This document shows positions 8,766-16,511 of a DNA stretch of 21,715 bases, piece by piece. The notes below the pieces were generated by a model, which was given only the letters and a program-made list of their open reading frames with translations, was not told the DNA's origin and ran no database searches. The stretch's first letter is position 1; every line of letters starts with the position of its first letter. The translations under genes were made by a program, and so were the position numbers. This DNA is from CAVSPO01 sp963730005 (GTDB lineage Bacteria; Actinomycetota; Actinomycetes; Propionibacteriales; Propionibacteriaceae): the NCBI GenBank assembly GCA_963730005.1, contig CAVSPO010000030.1, forward strand, positions 1 through 21,715. Reading direction: 5' to 3'.

Positions 8766-9191
8766 TCACCTTCCTCTGAAAGTGTCCAAGGGCGAATAGA
8801 CGGTCGACTCGATGGTCAGCGACCCTGGCAGGCCCGGTATCGCGACCCCCGACAAATCGACCTGACAAGTCACGGTGGCGCTGACCGAGGCAGGCGTCCC
8901 GACGGGCACCGCGAAACCGGACGTGTCGAGGTTCACGGTGACGTGCACGCATTGCAGCCCTTGATCGGCCAGCGTCTGTTGCCCGCCGACCTGCGCCTTG
9001 GCCACGGCCTCGCCGGCGGTTCGAGCGATGGACGCCTGACGGGACGCCTCTGCGGCTGCCGCCTGGACGCCTTGCCTGGCCATAGCGATCCGGCCGGCCG
9101 CGATCACCAGGGCTACGAACAGCAGGAACGCCGGAATCGCGATGACGGCCTCGAGGGCTGCCGATCCGCGTTCGTTCCGTTTGCTGGTCAT
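8766..9191 (-). CDS. TadE-like minor pilin
   Basis: A 141-residue protein with a short basic leader MTSKRNERGS, then a hydrophobic helix (about residues 11-34) and an extracytoplasmic beta-rich part with two Cys (LQCVHVTV and VTCQVDL) that could form a disulphide. NERG/SAALE matches the prepilin peptidase site, with Glu at +5, so this one looks processed. ATG at 9191 overlaps the stop of the upstream TadE gene (ATGA), and GGGAGCGGG precedes it. TadE pseudopilins are needed for Flp pilus assembly in known Tad systems. Confidence 0.84.
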   Translation of the reverse strand: MTSKRNERGSAALEAVIAIPAFLLFVALVIAAGRIAMARQGVQAAAAEASRQASIARTAGEAVAKAQVGGQQTLADQGLQCVHVTVNLDTSGFAVPVGTPASVSATVTCQVDLSGVAIPGLPGSLTIESTVYSPLDTFRGR

Positions 9192-9595
9192 GACACCCGC
9201 TCCCACGGCAACGTTGCTGACCTGGACACCTGGAGCTCCAGTCCGGGCAGGACGGACAGCGACTGCCCGGTGATTGTGACGGTGACGGCGTCAGCGGTTG
9301 GCGTGACGTCCACCTGCCAGTTCTCCAGCGAGCCGTGCGACTGTTCAAGGGCGGCGGAGGCTGCAGCCGCACCCAGTCCCAGGTTCGCCTGGTTCTGGTA
9401 GGCGGACGCTGCACTGGCGCCCTCATGGGCTGCGGCCCCGGCGACGTTGGAGGCGTAGTAGTACAAGGCGCCCTGCAGGCCGAGGAACATCACCGTGAAC
9501 AGGACGGGCAAGAGCATCACCATCTGGATGGACGTCGACCCGCGCTCGCCGGCGTGCGGCGGGTGGCGTCCGCCCAGCGCCAGCCGCGGAGTCAT
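9188..9595 (-). CDS. TadE-like pseudopilin
   Basis: A 135-residue protein with leader MTPRLALGGRHPPHAGERGS, a hydrophobic helix (about residues 21-45, including MVMLLPVLFTVMFLGLQG) and an extracytoplasmic Ala-rich helix followed by a beta region (WQVDVTPTADAVTVTITG). The GERG/STSIQ junction resembles a prepilin cleavage site, with Gln instead of Glu at +5. ATG at 9595 overlaps the stop of the Flp gene (CGATGAC), so translational coupling is likely. Codons upstream in the same frame (to 9679) overlap the Flp gene and are rejected as the start. Confidence 0.83.
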   Translation of the reverse strand: MTPRLALGGRHPPHAGERGSTSIQMVMLLPVLFTVMFLGLQGALYYYASNVAGAAAHEGASAASAYQNQANLGLGAAAASAALEQSHGSLENWQVDVTPTADAVTVTITGQSLSVLPGLELQVSRSATLPWERVS

Positions 9596-9807
9596 CGGAG
9601 CTCGGCGGCTTTCGTGTTGATGAACGAGGTGATGGCGGCGACCGCGATCGCGACGAGCGCTATCACGGCCACAGCCCACAGGACTTGCTCCATGGTCACC
9701 GAACCTCGTTCGTCCTTCATCGCCGAGCGAAGGGTTCGATGTTGCCCATCGACGTAGCGGCCGGCGTCCTTGAGCAGCATCTGCAGCATCACTACCAAGC
9801 GGATCAT
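9592..9807 (-). CDS. Flp-type pilin
   Basis: A 71-residue protein, probably the major pilin subunit of the Tad pilus. The leader of about 35 residues ends in DERG, followed by SVTMEQVLWAVAVIALVAIA, so the class III cleavage site G/S is present with Glu at +5. The mature pilin would be only about 36 residues, nearly all hydrophobic helix, as in Flp pilins. ATG at 9807 is supported by AAGGAGAAACGAC. The leader is longer than in most Flp pilins, and an internal Met (MKDERG) could be an alternative start without its own strong ribosome site. The gene is separated from TadC by 56 bp, the largest gap inside the core pilus genes, where an imperfect hairpin lies. Confidence 0.8.
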   Translation of the reverse strand: MIRLVVMLQMLLKDAGRYVDGQHRTLRSAMKDERGSVTMEQVLWAVAVIALVAIAVAAITSFINTKAAELR

Positions 9808-9851
9808 GTCGTTTCTCCTTGGGGTTGAGGGTGGAACGGTTTCTTGTTGGG

Positions 9852-9884
9852 CTGCTGGGAGTCTCAGATGACGACTCTCAGCAG
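9852..9884 (-). other. imperfect hairpin across the TadC stop, upstream of the pilin gene
   Basis: CTGCTGGGAGT (9852-9862) and ACTCTCAGCAG (9874-9884) pair with one mismatch around an 11-base loop. The 3' base of the stem ends 45 bases before the pilin ATG on the minus strand. It lacks a T tract, so it is more likely an RNA-processing or attenuation element than a full terminator. It could help give the pilin gene a different expression level. Confidence 0.4.
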
Positions 9885-10766
9885 TGCAGGGATGACGAGG
9901 ATGAACAGGAAGACCATTCCGAGGATGCTCATGGGAATGGACAGCTTCTCGCTGGCCTCGTTGGCCCGCGACAGTTCGGCGTTCAGCATGGCTGCCCGCA
10001 TGGACGCCGACCTAGCCCTGAGCTGGCTGTAGATCTGGGCGCCCTCTTCCCCGCCGAGGCGCACGATGTCGGCGAGGTCCGAGAGTTCGGGCAGCCCGAG
10101 TTCGTGGGACAGTCGGCGAAGGGCGTCCCACGGGGGTTCGCCGGTCCACGCGGACAGGGCGAGTTCCTCACGGAGCCTACGGAACACCCAGGAGTCGCCC
10201 ACCTTCGCGGCGACCTCCATCGCCTGCCGGGGGCCGGATCCTGCCAGGCGCTCCAGGGCAACCAGATCCGCGTAGGCACCCAGCGCCCGCGCGAACTCCG
10301 CGCGAGCCTTCTTGGCGTCCTCGCGAAGGTTGTTGTCGGGCAGCATGAACATCACGACCGCCATGCCCAGCGTGGCGCCAACCGGGATCAGGACCGGTAG
10401 CCGCCAGCCGAGCACGAGGAACAGGGTCGACAACGCCGGCGGGATAAGCATGCCCACCATCGCGTACAGCATCTTCTCGCCGTACAACCGTGCCAGCGGA
10501 ATGCGCAGGAGTGCCCGCTGCTGGTGGGGTGTGTTTCCCCACACACTGGCGGGCAGCACCTTCATGCCCCAGCGGCCCAGGCGCTCGGTCATCGATCCGT
10601 CGCCCGGTTCGGCTTCGTGGGTACGCCGCGTGCCCTCCGGAGACAGCCGCAGAAGCACGTCACCGAGGTCAGGTCGAGATGGCACGATCCGCCACATCAG
10701 TGTGGCCGCGCCTGCGCCGACCAGGCCACCGCCCAGCAACGCCAGCTGAAGACCGGTGGTGATCAT
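9864..10766 (-). CDS. tadC: TadC, Tad pilus inner-membrane platform protein
   Basis: A 300-residue protein starting MITTGLQLALLGGGLVGAG with a TM helix (about 4-26), a cytoplasmic region, two central TM helices near residues 100-150 (including LIPPALSTLFLVLGWRLPVL) and a C-terminal TM helix (LGMVFLFILVIPALLRVVI). A GspF-like/T2SSF helical domain (about 160-280) carries EFARALGAYADLVALERLAG, typical of TadC. ATG at 10766 follows GAGGAGGCC and overlaps the corrected TadB stop (CGATGATC). In the literal sequence this gene is fused in frame to TadB because of one extra base upstream. I treat them as two genes, as in other Tad loci. Confidence 0.87.
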   Translation of the reverse strand: MITTGLQLALLGGGLVGAGAATLMWRIVPSRPDLGDVLLRLSPEGTRRTHEAEPGDGSMTERLGRWGMKVLPASVWGNTPHQQRALLRIPLARLYGEKMLYAMVGMLIPPALSTLFLVLGWRLPVLIPVGATLGMAVVMFMLPDNNLREDAKKARAEFARALGAYADLVALERLAGSGPRQAMEVAAKVGDSWVFRRLREELALSAWTGEPPWDALRRLSHELGLPELSDLADIVRLGGEEGAQIYSQLRARSASMRAAMLNAELSRANEASEKLSIPMSILGMVFLFILVIPALLRVVI

Positions 10767-11627
10767 CGGGAGGCCTCCTCGAGCGCCTTCTGCCCGATGA
10801 AACGAGGCAACGAGGATGCCCGCCGACATGCGCTTCATCCAGACGAGCACCCCGACGTACGCGGCCAGCAGCATCGCCAGGATCACCTGACCCACCGGTG
10901 TCTTGTAGGGAGCCACGTAGCTGCCGGTGAACGCCAACACCCCCAGCACCCCGACCGTGATGATCGTGACCCACCGGGCGATGGCGCGGGGCTTGGCCCG
11001 ATCCGCCTCGATCTGGCGTCGAGCTCGAACGTCCGCCGCAACCGACTCGGCCAGGCTCTCCAGGACGGCCGCCAGCCCGGGCCCGCGGCGCCGGGCCCCC
11101 AGGATGAGGTTCGCAGCGACGAGGTCGCCGGTCGCGTCGTCCAACTCGTCGGCGAACGCCCGCAGCGCGTCCTCGGTGGACCACCGGGCTCGCAACCGGG
11201 ACACCAGCCTCGACACCTCCGGTTTGATCGAGTCAGGCGTCGAGCCCACAGTGGCAATCAACGCCTGCTCCAAACCCACACCCGAGATCAGCACCCCCGA
11301 CAAACCGCGCGTCCACTCCTCCATCGCCTCGAGTCGCGCGATCTTCGCCTCGCTGTCCGACGCCGACAGAAGCACCGGCAGGCCGGCGACAGCCGTCGGG
11401 ACGACCACCAGAGCCAGCAGCCAACCGGACAGCAAGGCGACCACGACTCCGGCAGCAAGCCCGACCAGCAGCAGGGTCCGAGTCCTCGGTGACATCGGGA
11501 TTCGGGCCTCACGGCGCCGTCGTGGCCGGGGAGCCACGTCGGCCGGGATCGGGCGCAACCCTGCCGCGATACCGATCAAACCGGCCACGATCAACGCGCC
11601 ACCGACGGCCGGCACCAGCGGGGTCAT
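10763..11627 (-). CDS. tadB: TadB, Tad pilus inner-membrane platform protein (frameshift near the 3' end)
   Basis: About 288 residues. An N-terminal TM helix (about 4-23), a further pair at about 50-87 and a cytoplasmic T2SSF helical domain (RLEAMEEWTRGLSGVLISGV starts near 98) with LGARRRGPGLAAVLESLAES are followed by TM helices near 215-265. ATG at 11627 overlaps the TadA stop (CCATGACC). The literal frame runs on through HRAEGARGGLP into TadC as one 587-codon frame. Removing one T from TTT at 10800-10802 gives the natural C-terminus FIGQKALEEASR with a TGA at 10763-10765 overlapping the TadC ATG. That ending and overlap are strong evidence that the fusion is an artefact. Confidence 0.87.
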
Positions 11628-13192
11628 GGCTTGTCCCCCTGCTGACTCTCCATCAGGTATCCGGTCAGGTCGAAACCGTAGTGGCGCAGCTCACGGTAGC
11701 TCTCCGGCAGTCCACCGACCGCGCGAATCGACGTCGTGCCCGGCGGGCACCGGAAGATCGAACTGAGCGCGTACCCTTTCTCCTTCTCCCCCGGCCCGAC
11801 CAGCACGATCTCGGACGTCCACCGGCGTTTGCGCACGGCTGTGCCGTTGCGTTCGGTTCGCACGTCCACGTGCACGACGATGCTCAGCGCCTCGGTGATG
11901 GCCCGCACCGCGTACTCCTGGGTGACGTGCGCGCCGGCCTTCATCGCGCAGGTCACCAGCTTGCTGACGGCGGCCTCGGCCGATTCAGCGTGCGTCGTGG
12001 ACAACGACCCCGTCCCGGACTGCATCGCCTCGATCATCGTCAGCGCCTCCTTGCCGCGAACCTCGCCGACGATCTGCCGCGTCAGGTTGTAGCGGTACGA
12101 GTCGTAGAGAGCGTCGTCGATGGTGAACTCGCCGGCCCGCCGACCGTTGGCCTGCAACTCGCCACCCGGGCGAGCCTCCCAGGCGTGGACGATCGGGTGC
12201 CGCTCGGGCATCTCGTGAAGATGAAGTTCGTACTCGGTCTCGAACGTGCCGATCGACTCGTTCGGCGGGATCTCGGCGCACAACGCGCGCACCATTGTCG
12301 TCTTGCCGGCGCCCTGCGGACCGGCAACCACGATCGAGCGGCGTGCCCGCACGGCGGCGGACAGGAAGCTCGCCGCTACCTTGCTCAGTGATCCGCGGGC
12401 AACCAGATCCTCCAGAGTCGCCTCCTTCATACGGTGCCGGCGAATCACGACCGAAGGACGCGGGGTCACCCAGGCGGTGGCCGCCAGCCGCGAGCCCCCG
12501 TCCAGCCGCATGTGCAGGCGAGGTTCCACCTCGCTGAACTGTCGAGCGTTCACCTCCGAGCGGCTGGCCAGGAAGACGAGGAAGTCGATCAACTCCTGAT
12601 CGGAGTCGGCGACCTGCGGGCCTCGTTCCAGACGCCCGTCCTCGTACTCCAGCCACACCGTGTCGTGGCCGAGGATGATGATGTTCTCCACCCGCTGGTC
12701 ATCGACCAGCGGCTGAAGCCGACCCAACCGGAACAGTGCGTCGAAAACCGCCTGCCCCAACCGGGACTGCTGTGTGCGGTTCGGCACGCCCAGGCCGTCG
12801 ACCGTGGCGCGCCGCGCCTCCTCGTCCAGCAGATCGGCGATGATGCGCCGACCGAGGGTCTGCTGCTCGTCGCGGCTCATCCCTGGAGTGGATTCCAGCG
12901 ACCGCATCAGTCGCTCGGACGCTGCGCCGCGCAGCGCGGCCACCAGGTTCCAGTCGATGCCGCTGTCTGACCTGGTGAGGGTGACCCATGACGGCGCGGA
13001 CGGCGCAGGCACCTCGGGACGAGGAATCAGCGGCGTCGGGACCTGCGTGGCGTCCGGCTCCAAGGAGAACGACGACCGGACGCGGCCAGGGCGGGCCGCG
13101 GTGGTCGCCGGCGAAGCGGCGCGCGGCGCGAAGATCGGCAGCGCAGCAGGATCGGTTCGCGTCCCGCTCACCGAATGCAGGCGTTCAGTCAT
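11624..13192 (-). CDS. tadA: TadA/CpaF-family pilus assembly ATPase
   Basis: A 522-residue secretion ATPase that powers Flp pilus assembly at the inner membrane. A disordered Pro-rich N-terminus (1-70) precedes the CpaF N-domain and the RecA-like core. Walker A is GPQGAGKT at 291-298, the Asp-box region surrounds TFETEYELHL (316-325), Walker B-like IVGEVRG is at 374-380, and the His-box SLSTTHAESAEAAVSKL is at about 396-412. All expected catalytic motifs are present. ATG at 13192 overlaps the CpaE-like stop (TCATGA). Further upstream codons in the frame lie inside that gene and are rejected. CpaF relatives also drive VirB11-like steps in conjugation, but the adjacent TadB, TadC and pilin genes argue for a pilus role. 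Confidence 0.93.
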   Translation of the reverse strand: MTERLHSVSGTRTDPAALPIFAPRAASPATTAARPGRVRSSFSLEPDATQVPTPLIPRPEVPAPSAPSWVTLTRSDSGIDWNLVAALRGAASERLMRSLESTPGMSRDEQQTLGRRIIADLLDEEARRATVDGLGVPNRTQQSRLGQAVFDALFRLGRLQPLVDDQRVENIIILGHDTVWLEYEDGRLERGPQVADSDQELIDFLVFLASRSEVNARQFSEVEPRLHMRLDGGSRLAATAWVTPRPSVVIRRHRMKEATLEDLVARGSLSKVAASFLSAAVRARRSIVVAGPQGAGKTTMVRALCAEIPPNESIGTFETEYELHLHEMPERHPIVHAWEARPGGELQANGRRAGEFTIDDALYDSYRYNLTRQIVGEVRGKEALTMIEAMQSGTGSLSTTHAESAEAAVSKLVTCAMKAGAHVTQEYAVRAITEALSIVVHVDVRTERNGTAVRKRRWTSEIVLVGPGEKEKGYALSSIFRCPPGTTSIRAVGGLPESYRELRHYGFDLTGYLMESQQGDKP

Positions 13193-13977
13193 GATCTCTC
13201 CAAACCTCGAGGCGGTGCGTCCTGCCTGGACGACGAAACCGCCCCATCGATAGCCGCGGCCAGCGCACGGTAGCTGCGGACGAGCCCGCTGGAGGCGAAC
13301 TTGGCGGTGGGCCGCTCCCCCACGCTGAACACCTGCGCAGTCCGCTCGTCCCACGTGACCTTCTCCACCACCGGGATCTGCAACACCCCGGACAGCTCGC
13401 CAGCGGTGTAGGGACGCCCCTCACCCACGAGGACGGCCCCGACACTCGCCGCACTCGTGCCCTCGTCGCGCGCCGAACTCCACGCGGCAGCCCACTGCCG
13501 AGCGGCCGCCAACGACGGCAAGTCGCTGCGAACCACCAGCAGAGCCAGATCGGCCTGCTCCACGAGCGGGGACGGTGACGACACCATGCCCAACCGGCCC
13601 ACGTCGACGATGACGTCCTGCCCGGTGCCCTCCAACGCCCGGAACTCGAACGCCAGAGGCGCCCATACGTCGCTGAGACTCGCTGCCTGAGCGTGCGACC
13701 GCGCACCGGGCAGGAACATCGCCTGACTGTTGGGGATCGCCATCAATCCGGAGCGCAGCCCCTCCGAGATGCGGCCGTCACGGTGCGCCATGACAAGACC
13801 AACCATCGCGTCGTTGTGTTCCGCACGGCCCTGGAAGTAGCCGGCCAACACCGCCGACCCACCCACCGGGTCTGCGTCCACCAGCACCACCGGACGCGGC
13901 CACGCCAACGCCAACCCGAGCGCGGTGGTCGTCACCCCTGGAGAACCGGACGCCGAAGCGAGCACGATGAGAGCCAT
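13189..13977 (-). CDS. CpaE-like MinD-family protein with degenerate P-loop
   Basis: A 262-residue MinD/ParA-type protein. The N-terminus MALIVLASASGSPGVTTTAL has the fold and Thr pair of the deviant Walker A, but both lysines are missing (GSPGVTT in place of GGxGKTT). A switch I-like strand VVLVDADPVGGS (about 29-40) and a switch II-like QDVIVDVGRLGMVS (about 119-132) remain. CpaE/TadZ proteins place the Tad machine in the cell. This version may bind nucleotide poorly or act only as a scaffold. ATG at 13977 overlaps the stop of the SAF gene by one base (TGATG). The C-terminal tail ends in basic, flexible residues. Confidence 0.85.
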   Translation of the reverse strand: MALIVLASASGSPGVTTTALGLALAWPRPVVLVDADPVGGSAVLAGYFQGRAEHNDAMVGLVMAHRDGRISEGLRSGLMAIPNSQAMFLPGARSHAQAASLSDVWAPLAFEFRALEGTGQDVIVDVGRLGMVSSPSPLVEQADLALLVVRSDLPSLAAARQWAAAWSSARDEGTSAASVGAVLVGEGRPYTAGELSGVLQIPVVEKVTWDERTAQVFSVGERPTAKFASSGLVRSYRALAAAIDGAVSSSRQDAPPRGLERS

Positions 13978-14681
13978 CAGCCCTCCCGCGATTCCAGCAC
14001 CACCGCGGCGTTGCCAGTCGCAGCCCAGACAGCGACCTCCGGCGCCTGCCCGACGGGGAGCTCCACGCTGATGGTGACCTTGCCAGTCGTGTCAGCAGCG
14101 GAGACGCCGACCACCTCGCCGGCGAAGACCCTGATCTCGGAGGCCTGCGCCTGACCCTGGGCACCCAGAGTCGACACGATCCGCACCTGGTCGCCGACCA
14201 GCAGCGGCGTCCCGGGCATCTGCCCCGACCCCAGAGTCAACCCCACCACCGACAAGCCGGCGTGAGGAAACACGTCATCGCTCACCGCCTGCGGCACCAG
14301 AAGCTGGCCCGCCTTCAGGTCGACCGCGGCACGCTGACCCACCAAGGCGTCCTTGTTGGCCACCGGCACCACCTGCAACGCAGGATCCACGCCGACGCGC
14401 ACCACCTGCAGGGCCTCAGGCGTGATCACCGTGCCCCGTGCCACGTCAACCCGAGCAGCCAGCACCTCCTGCGCGCTGCCCAGACTGCTGTAAGCCCACA
14501 CAGACAGCCCGGAGCCGAGGAGCACCATCGCCGCCGCGGCCAGCATCAGCATCGGACGCCGCCTGGCTCGCGGCGGTGCCGCGACCGTCTGGGTGGCGTC
14601 GGGCGCCTTCACCGGGCCTTTGCTGGCCGGGTCCGCCTTGACACCACGGGGACGCTTGACTGCTGTCTGCACACCGTTCAT
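13977..14681 (-). CDS. CpaB/RcpC-like SAF-domain protein
   Basis: A 234-residue protein with a basic cytoplasmic N-terminus (about 1-42), one TM helix (about 45-66, LMLAAAAMVLLGSGLSVWAY) and an extracytoplasmic SAF domain (about 72-135; RVDVARGTVITPEALQVVRV and AAVDLKAGQLLVPQAV are the conserved strands). CpaB/RcpC proteins help build the periplasmic part of Tad systems. In a Gram-positive they probably act in the wall zone. ATG at 14681 overlaps the stop of the upstream gene (ATGA). The longer frame to 14840 lies inside the upstream gene and is rejected. Confidence 0.86.
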   Translation of the reverse strand: MNGVQTAVKRPRGVKADPASKGPVKAPDATQTVAAPPRARRRPMLMLAAAAMVLLGSGLSVWAYSSLGSAQEVLAARVDVARGTVITPEALQVVRVGVDPALQVVPVANKDALVGQRAAVDLKAGQLLVPQAVSDDVFPHAGLSVVGLTLGSGQMPGTPLLVGDQVRIVSTLGAQGQAQASEIRVFAGEVVGVSAADTTGKVTISVELPVGQAPEVAVWAATGNAAVVLESREG

Positions 14682-15604
14682 CGCCGAACCACCTGAATCT
14701 CTCCCACCACAACCTGACGGGTCGAGGTGAACTCCAACGGGATGTTGCCGGTGACACCGGTGTTCGAGGCCCACGCCACGTTCCAGTACGCGGTCGCCTG
14801 AATCGGGTACGTGCCCTGGCGGGAGTAGGTGTACCCGCAATCCGGGGAGGACTGGCCCCCGCGACCATCAGCAAACGGTGTCCCCGACGACGTGCACGTG
14901 ACCGCGTCACCGTTGCCCATGTCCCAAACGATCCGCTGAACCTGAGCCGTCGCAGTCACCGTCACCGACCCCAACGAAGCTGACCGCTCCATCGGCCCAA
15001 AGGTCTGCTCGGACGGGTTCTGTACCCACAACCACATGGGCAGACCGACGATGCCCATCGACCCCGGCCGGTCCTCGGGCACCATCCCGATGTCGAACGC
15101 CCGCAACTCCATCTGCGAGACAATCGTCTGCGCCACCACAGCCGGATCCACGGGCGCGGCCGGCCCGGCAGGCATCGACGCCGACCAGAACGCCGCAAAC
15201 GGAGCGGACATGCCTCCGGAACCGACTCGACACGTGTAGATCGCGCCGTCCGTGTGCCCTTGCCAAATGGAGTCGCTCTGTGGAGGTTGAGGATCCAGCA
15301 ACTGCACGTAGCACTGAGTCGCATCGGACCACCAGCCACTGTCCGTGACACAAGGCACCGGCTTGGACTGGCCGAAGGAACGGGCCATGCAGGCCGAGAC
15401 CTCGCCTCCGAGGCTGTCAGACGCTTGTTGGGGCGCGGGCAGGGCTCCGCCGGGAGAACTGGGGGCCGAAACCACGAGAAGGCAGGTACGCACGTCCGGG
15501 TCCCAGGTTTGTCCGGCGGGGCAGGTCACGATCGGACCCGCAGATGCAGGTGCCGCCAACAGCAGCGTTCCCCAAGCCACAATCGGAACCACTCGCCTCA
15601 ACAT
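14678..15604 (-). CDS. secreted protein with PKD-like domain of the pilus operon
   Basis: A 308-residue exported protein. MLRRVVPIVAWGTLLLAAP followed by ASAGP is a classical signal peptide with an AxA cleavage motif. The mature part has many Cys (TCPAG, CLLV, ACMAR, PCVTD, QCYVQ, YTCRV, VTCTS, DCGYT), likely in disulphides. A C-terminal beta domain (about 215-300) resembles a PKD fold, with IVWDMGNGDAVTC and YTYSRQGTYPIQATA in the positions of the usual WDFGDG and HTYxxxGxY motifs. I chose ATG at 15604, which overlaps the stop of the lipoprotein gene by seven bases. A GTG at 15637 would give a longer leader. Probably a surface or wall-associated component of the pilus machine. Confidence 0.78.
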   Translation of the reverse strand: MLRRVVPIVAWGTLLLAAPASAGPIVTCPAGQTWDPDVRTCLLVVSAPSSPGGALPAPQQASDSLGGEVSACMARSFGQSKPVPCVTDSGWWSDATQCYVQLLDPQPPQSDSIWQGHTDGAIYTCRVGSGGMSAPFAAFWSASMPAGPAAPVDPAVVAQTIVSQMELRAFDIGMVPEDRPGSMGIVGLPMWLWVQNPSEQTFGPMERSASLGSVTVTATAQVQRIVWDMGNGDAVTCTSSGTPFADGRGGQSSPDCGYTYSRQGTYPIQATAYWNVAWASNTGVTGNIPLEFTSTRQVVVGEIQVVRR

Positions 15605-16170
15605 GTCCCGGACACTTCGTAGCTGGTCACGAACCACCCGAACATCGTCGGATCCTGGGTGACGGTGTAGATGCCCGTGCTTCGAGACGGAGCGCTCCTG
15701 TCAACCACCGAGGTGCCGGTTGCGTCAACAACGTCGACATCCGAACTGTCGATGCAGAACGTGACGATCCACTGCCGGGCGTCAGTGCCGGGCGAGGTGC
15801 CCTGCAGATGACGTTCGGACGTGCCCGTCTTCACCCAACCCTGCGCTCGGTACTCAGTCAGGCGTCGAGCCCAGGTGAGGTAGGCGCTGTCCCTGGCGAC
15901 GGTCGTGAGTTGGCCGATGTCGGCTGCCGGATCAGCGGCGATCGTGTCGTACAGAGCCAGCGCCGCCTCAGCGGTGTCAACTGCGGCACGCTCCCCCGCC
16001 GTCAGGGACGGAGTCGGGCTGGGGGTCGGGGTCTGGGACGGGGTCGACGTCACGCTCGAAAACGTTGGTGATGGAGTCTCGGCCGGGTTCGGTGTGCCGC
16101 ATCCGGCGAGCATCAGCCCCGTGAGGGCGCACGCGACCACCGTGCTGAGTCCGAGTGGGTTCCTGGCCAT
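15598..16170 (-). CDS. lipoprotein, first gene of the pilus operon
   Basis: A 190-residue lipoprotein. The signal sequence MARNPLGLSTVVACALTGLM ends in the lipobox LAGC, so the mature protein starts at Cys24. A Ser/Thr/Pro-rich spacer (about 26-58) leads to a globular domain of about 130 residues (AAVDTAEAALALYDTIAADP to the end) that looks like an NTF2-like or DUF4878-type fold, though this rests on its helix-then-strand pattern only. ATG at 16170 has AAGGAGGGCAGCCAG in front. It is the first gene of the leftward operon and sits behind the 341-bp control region. Confidence 0.8.
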   Translation of the reverse strand: MARNPLGLSTVVACALTGLMLAGCGTPNPAETPSPTFSSVTSTPSQTPTPSPTPSLTAGERAAVDTAEAALALYDTIAADPAADIGQLTTVARDSAYLTWARRLTEYRAQGWVKTGTSERHLQGTSPGTDARQWIVTFCIDSSDVDVVDATGTSVVDRSAPSRSTGIYTVTQDPTMFGWFVTSYEVSGTC

Positions 16171-16261
16171 CTGGCTGCCCTCCTTCGGCCCCATTGGGGA
16201 CCTTGCACACACAAGTCCTCCGCGACCACCTCATGGTCACCGTGCGCAAAGAAAGTACTGC

Positions 16262-16274
16262 CAATGCTGCATTG
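16262..16274. promoter_or_regulatory. 13-bp dyad CAATGCTGCATTG
   Basis: Perfect 6+1+6 inverted repeat about 92 bp upstream of the lipoprotein ATG, in the region expected to hold the pilus promoter. It could bind a dimeric regulator. No matching site was noticed elsewhere in the window. Confidence 0.4.
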
Positions 16275-16355
16275 CACATTGCGATCCGGGGGGTGCGGAC
16301 CTACGAGCACAACGGTAAGACCCGGACGGGGTCACGCCGGGGGGGTTCGACTGCT

Positions 16356-16407
16356 GGACAACACCGACTCGCTGGCGGACAACACCAAACCGTTGCTGGA
16401 CAACATA
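16356..16407. repeat. three GGACAACA direct repeats with exact 21-bp period
   Basis: GGACAACACC starts at 16356 and 16377, and GGACAACATA at 16398. The spacing of 21 bp is two helical turns, so all copies face the same side. Around the core, CTGCTGGACAAC and TTGCTGGACAAC are similar, and the bases between are less alike. Such arrays are typical of activator or repressor sites and of replication iterons. Confidence 0.65.
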
Positions 16408-16511
16408 GGTTTCTTCAAGCTGCCCGGCTGTTGCTGGCACCGCGTCAGCCTGCGTGTGGCTTGTCCCGGCCAGTGGTCTTCAGTCCGGGCCCTGTTGCCT
16501 GCGGGCGTGCC

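Larger units (their letters stand above)
16171..16511. promoter_or_regulatory. control region upstream of the pilus operon
   Basis: No convincing gene lies here. It should contain the promoter of the 11.6-kb pilus operon on the minus strand. It holds three 21-bp-spaced GGACAACA repeats (16356-16407) and a perfect dyad CAATGCTGCATTG (16262-16274). I could not identify a confident -35/-10 pair on either strand. The repeats on the plus strand read as a short pseudo-peptide repeat, but the frame has no good start or ribosome site. Confidence 0.5.

Noticed and set aside
9864..11627. A natural TadB-TadC fusion protein
   Set aside because: Removing one T restores separate genes with a canonical TadB C-terminus, an ATGA overlap and a Shine-Dalgarno for TadC.
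16356..16407. CRISPR array
   Set aside because: Only three short 8-10 bp repeats with about 11-bp spacers; far too small for CRISPR repeats and no cas genes.
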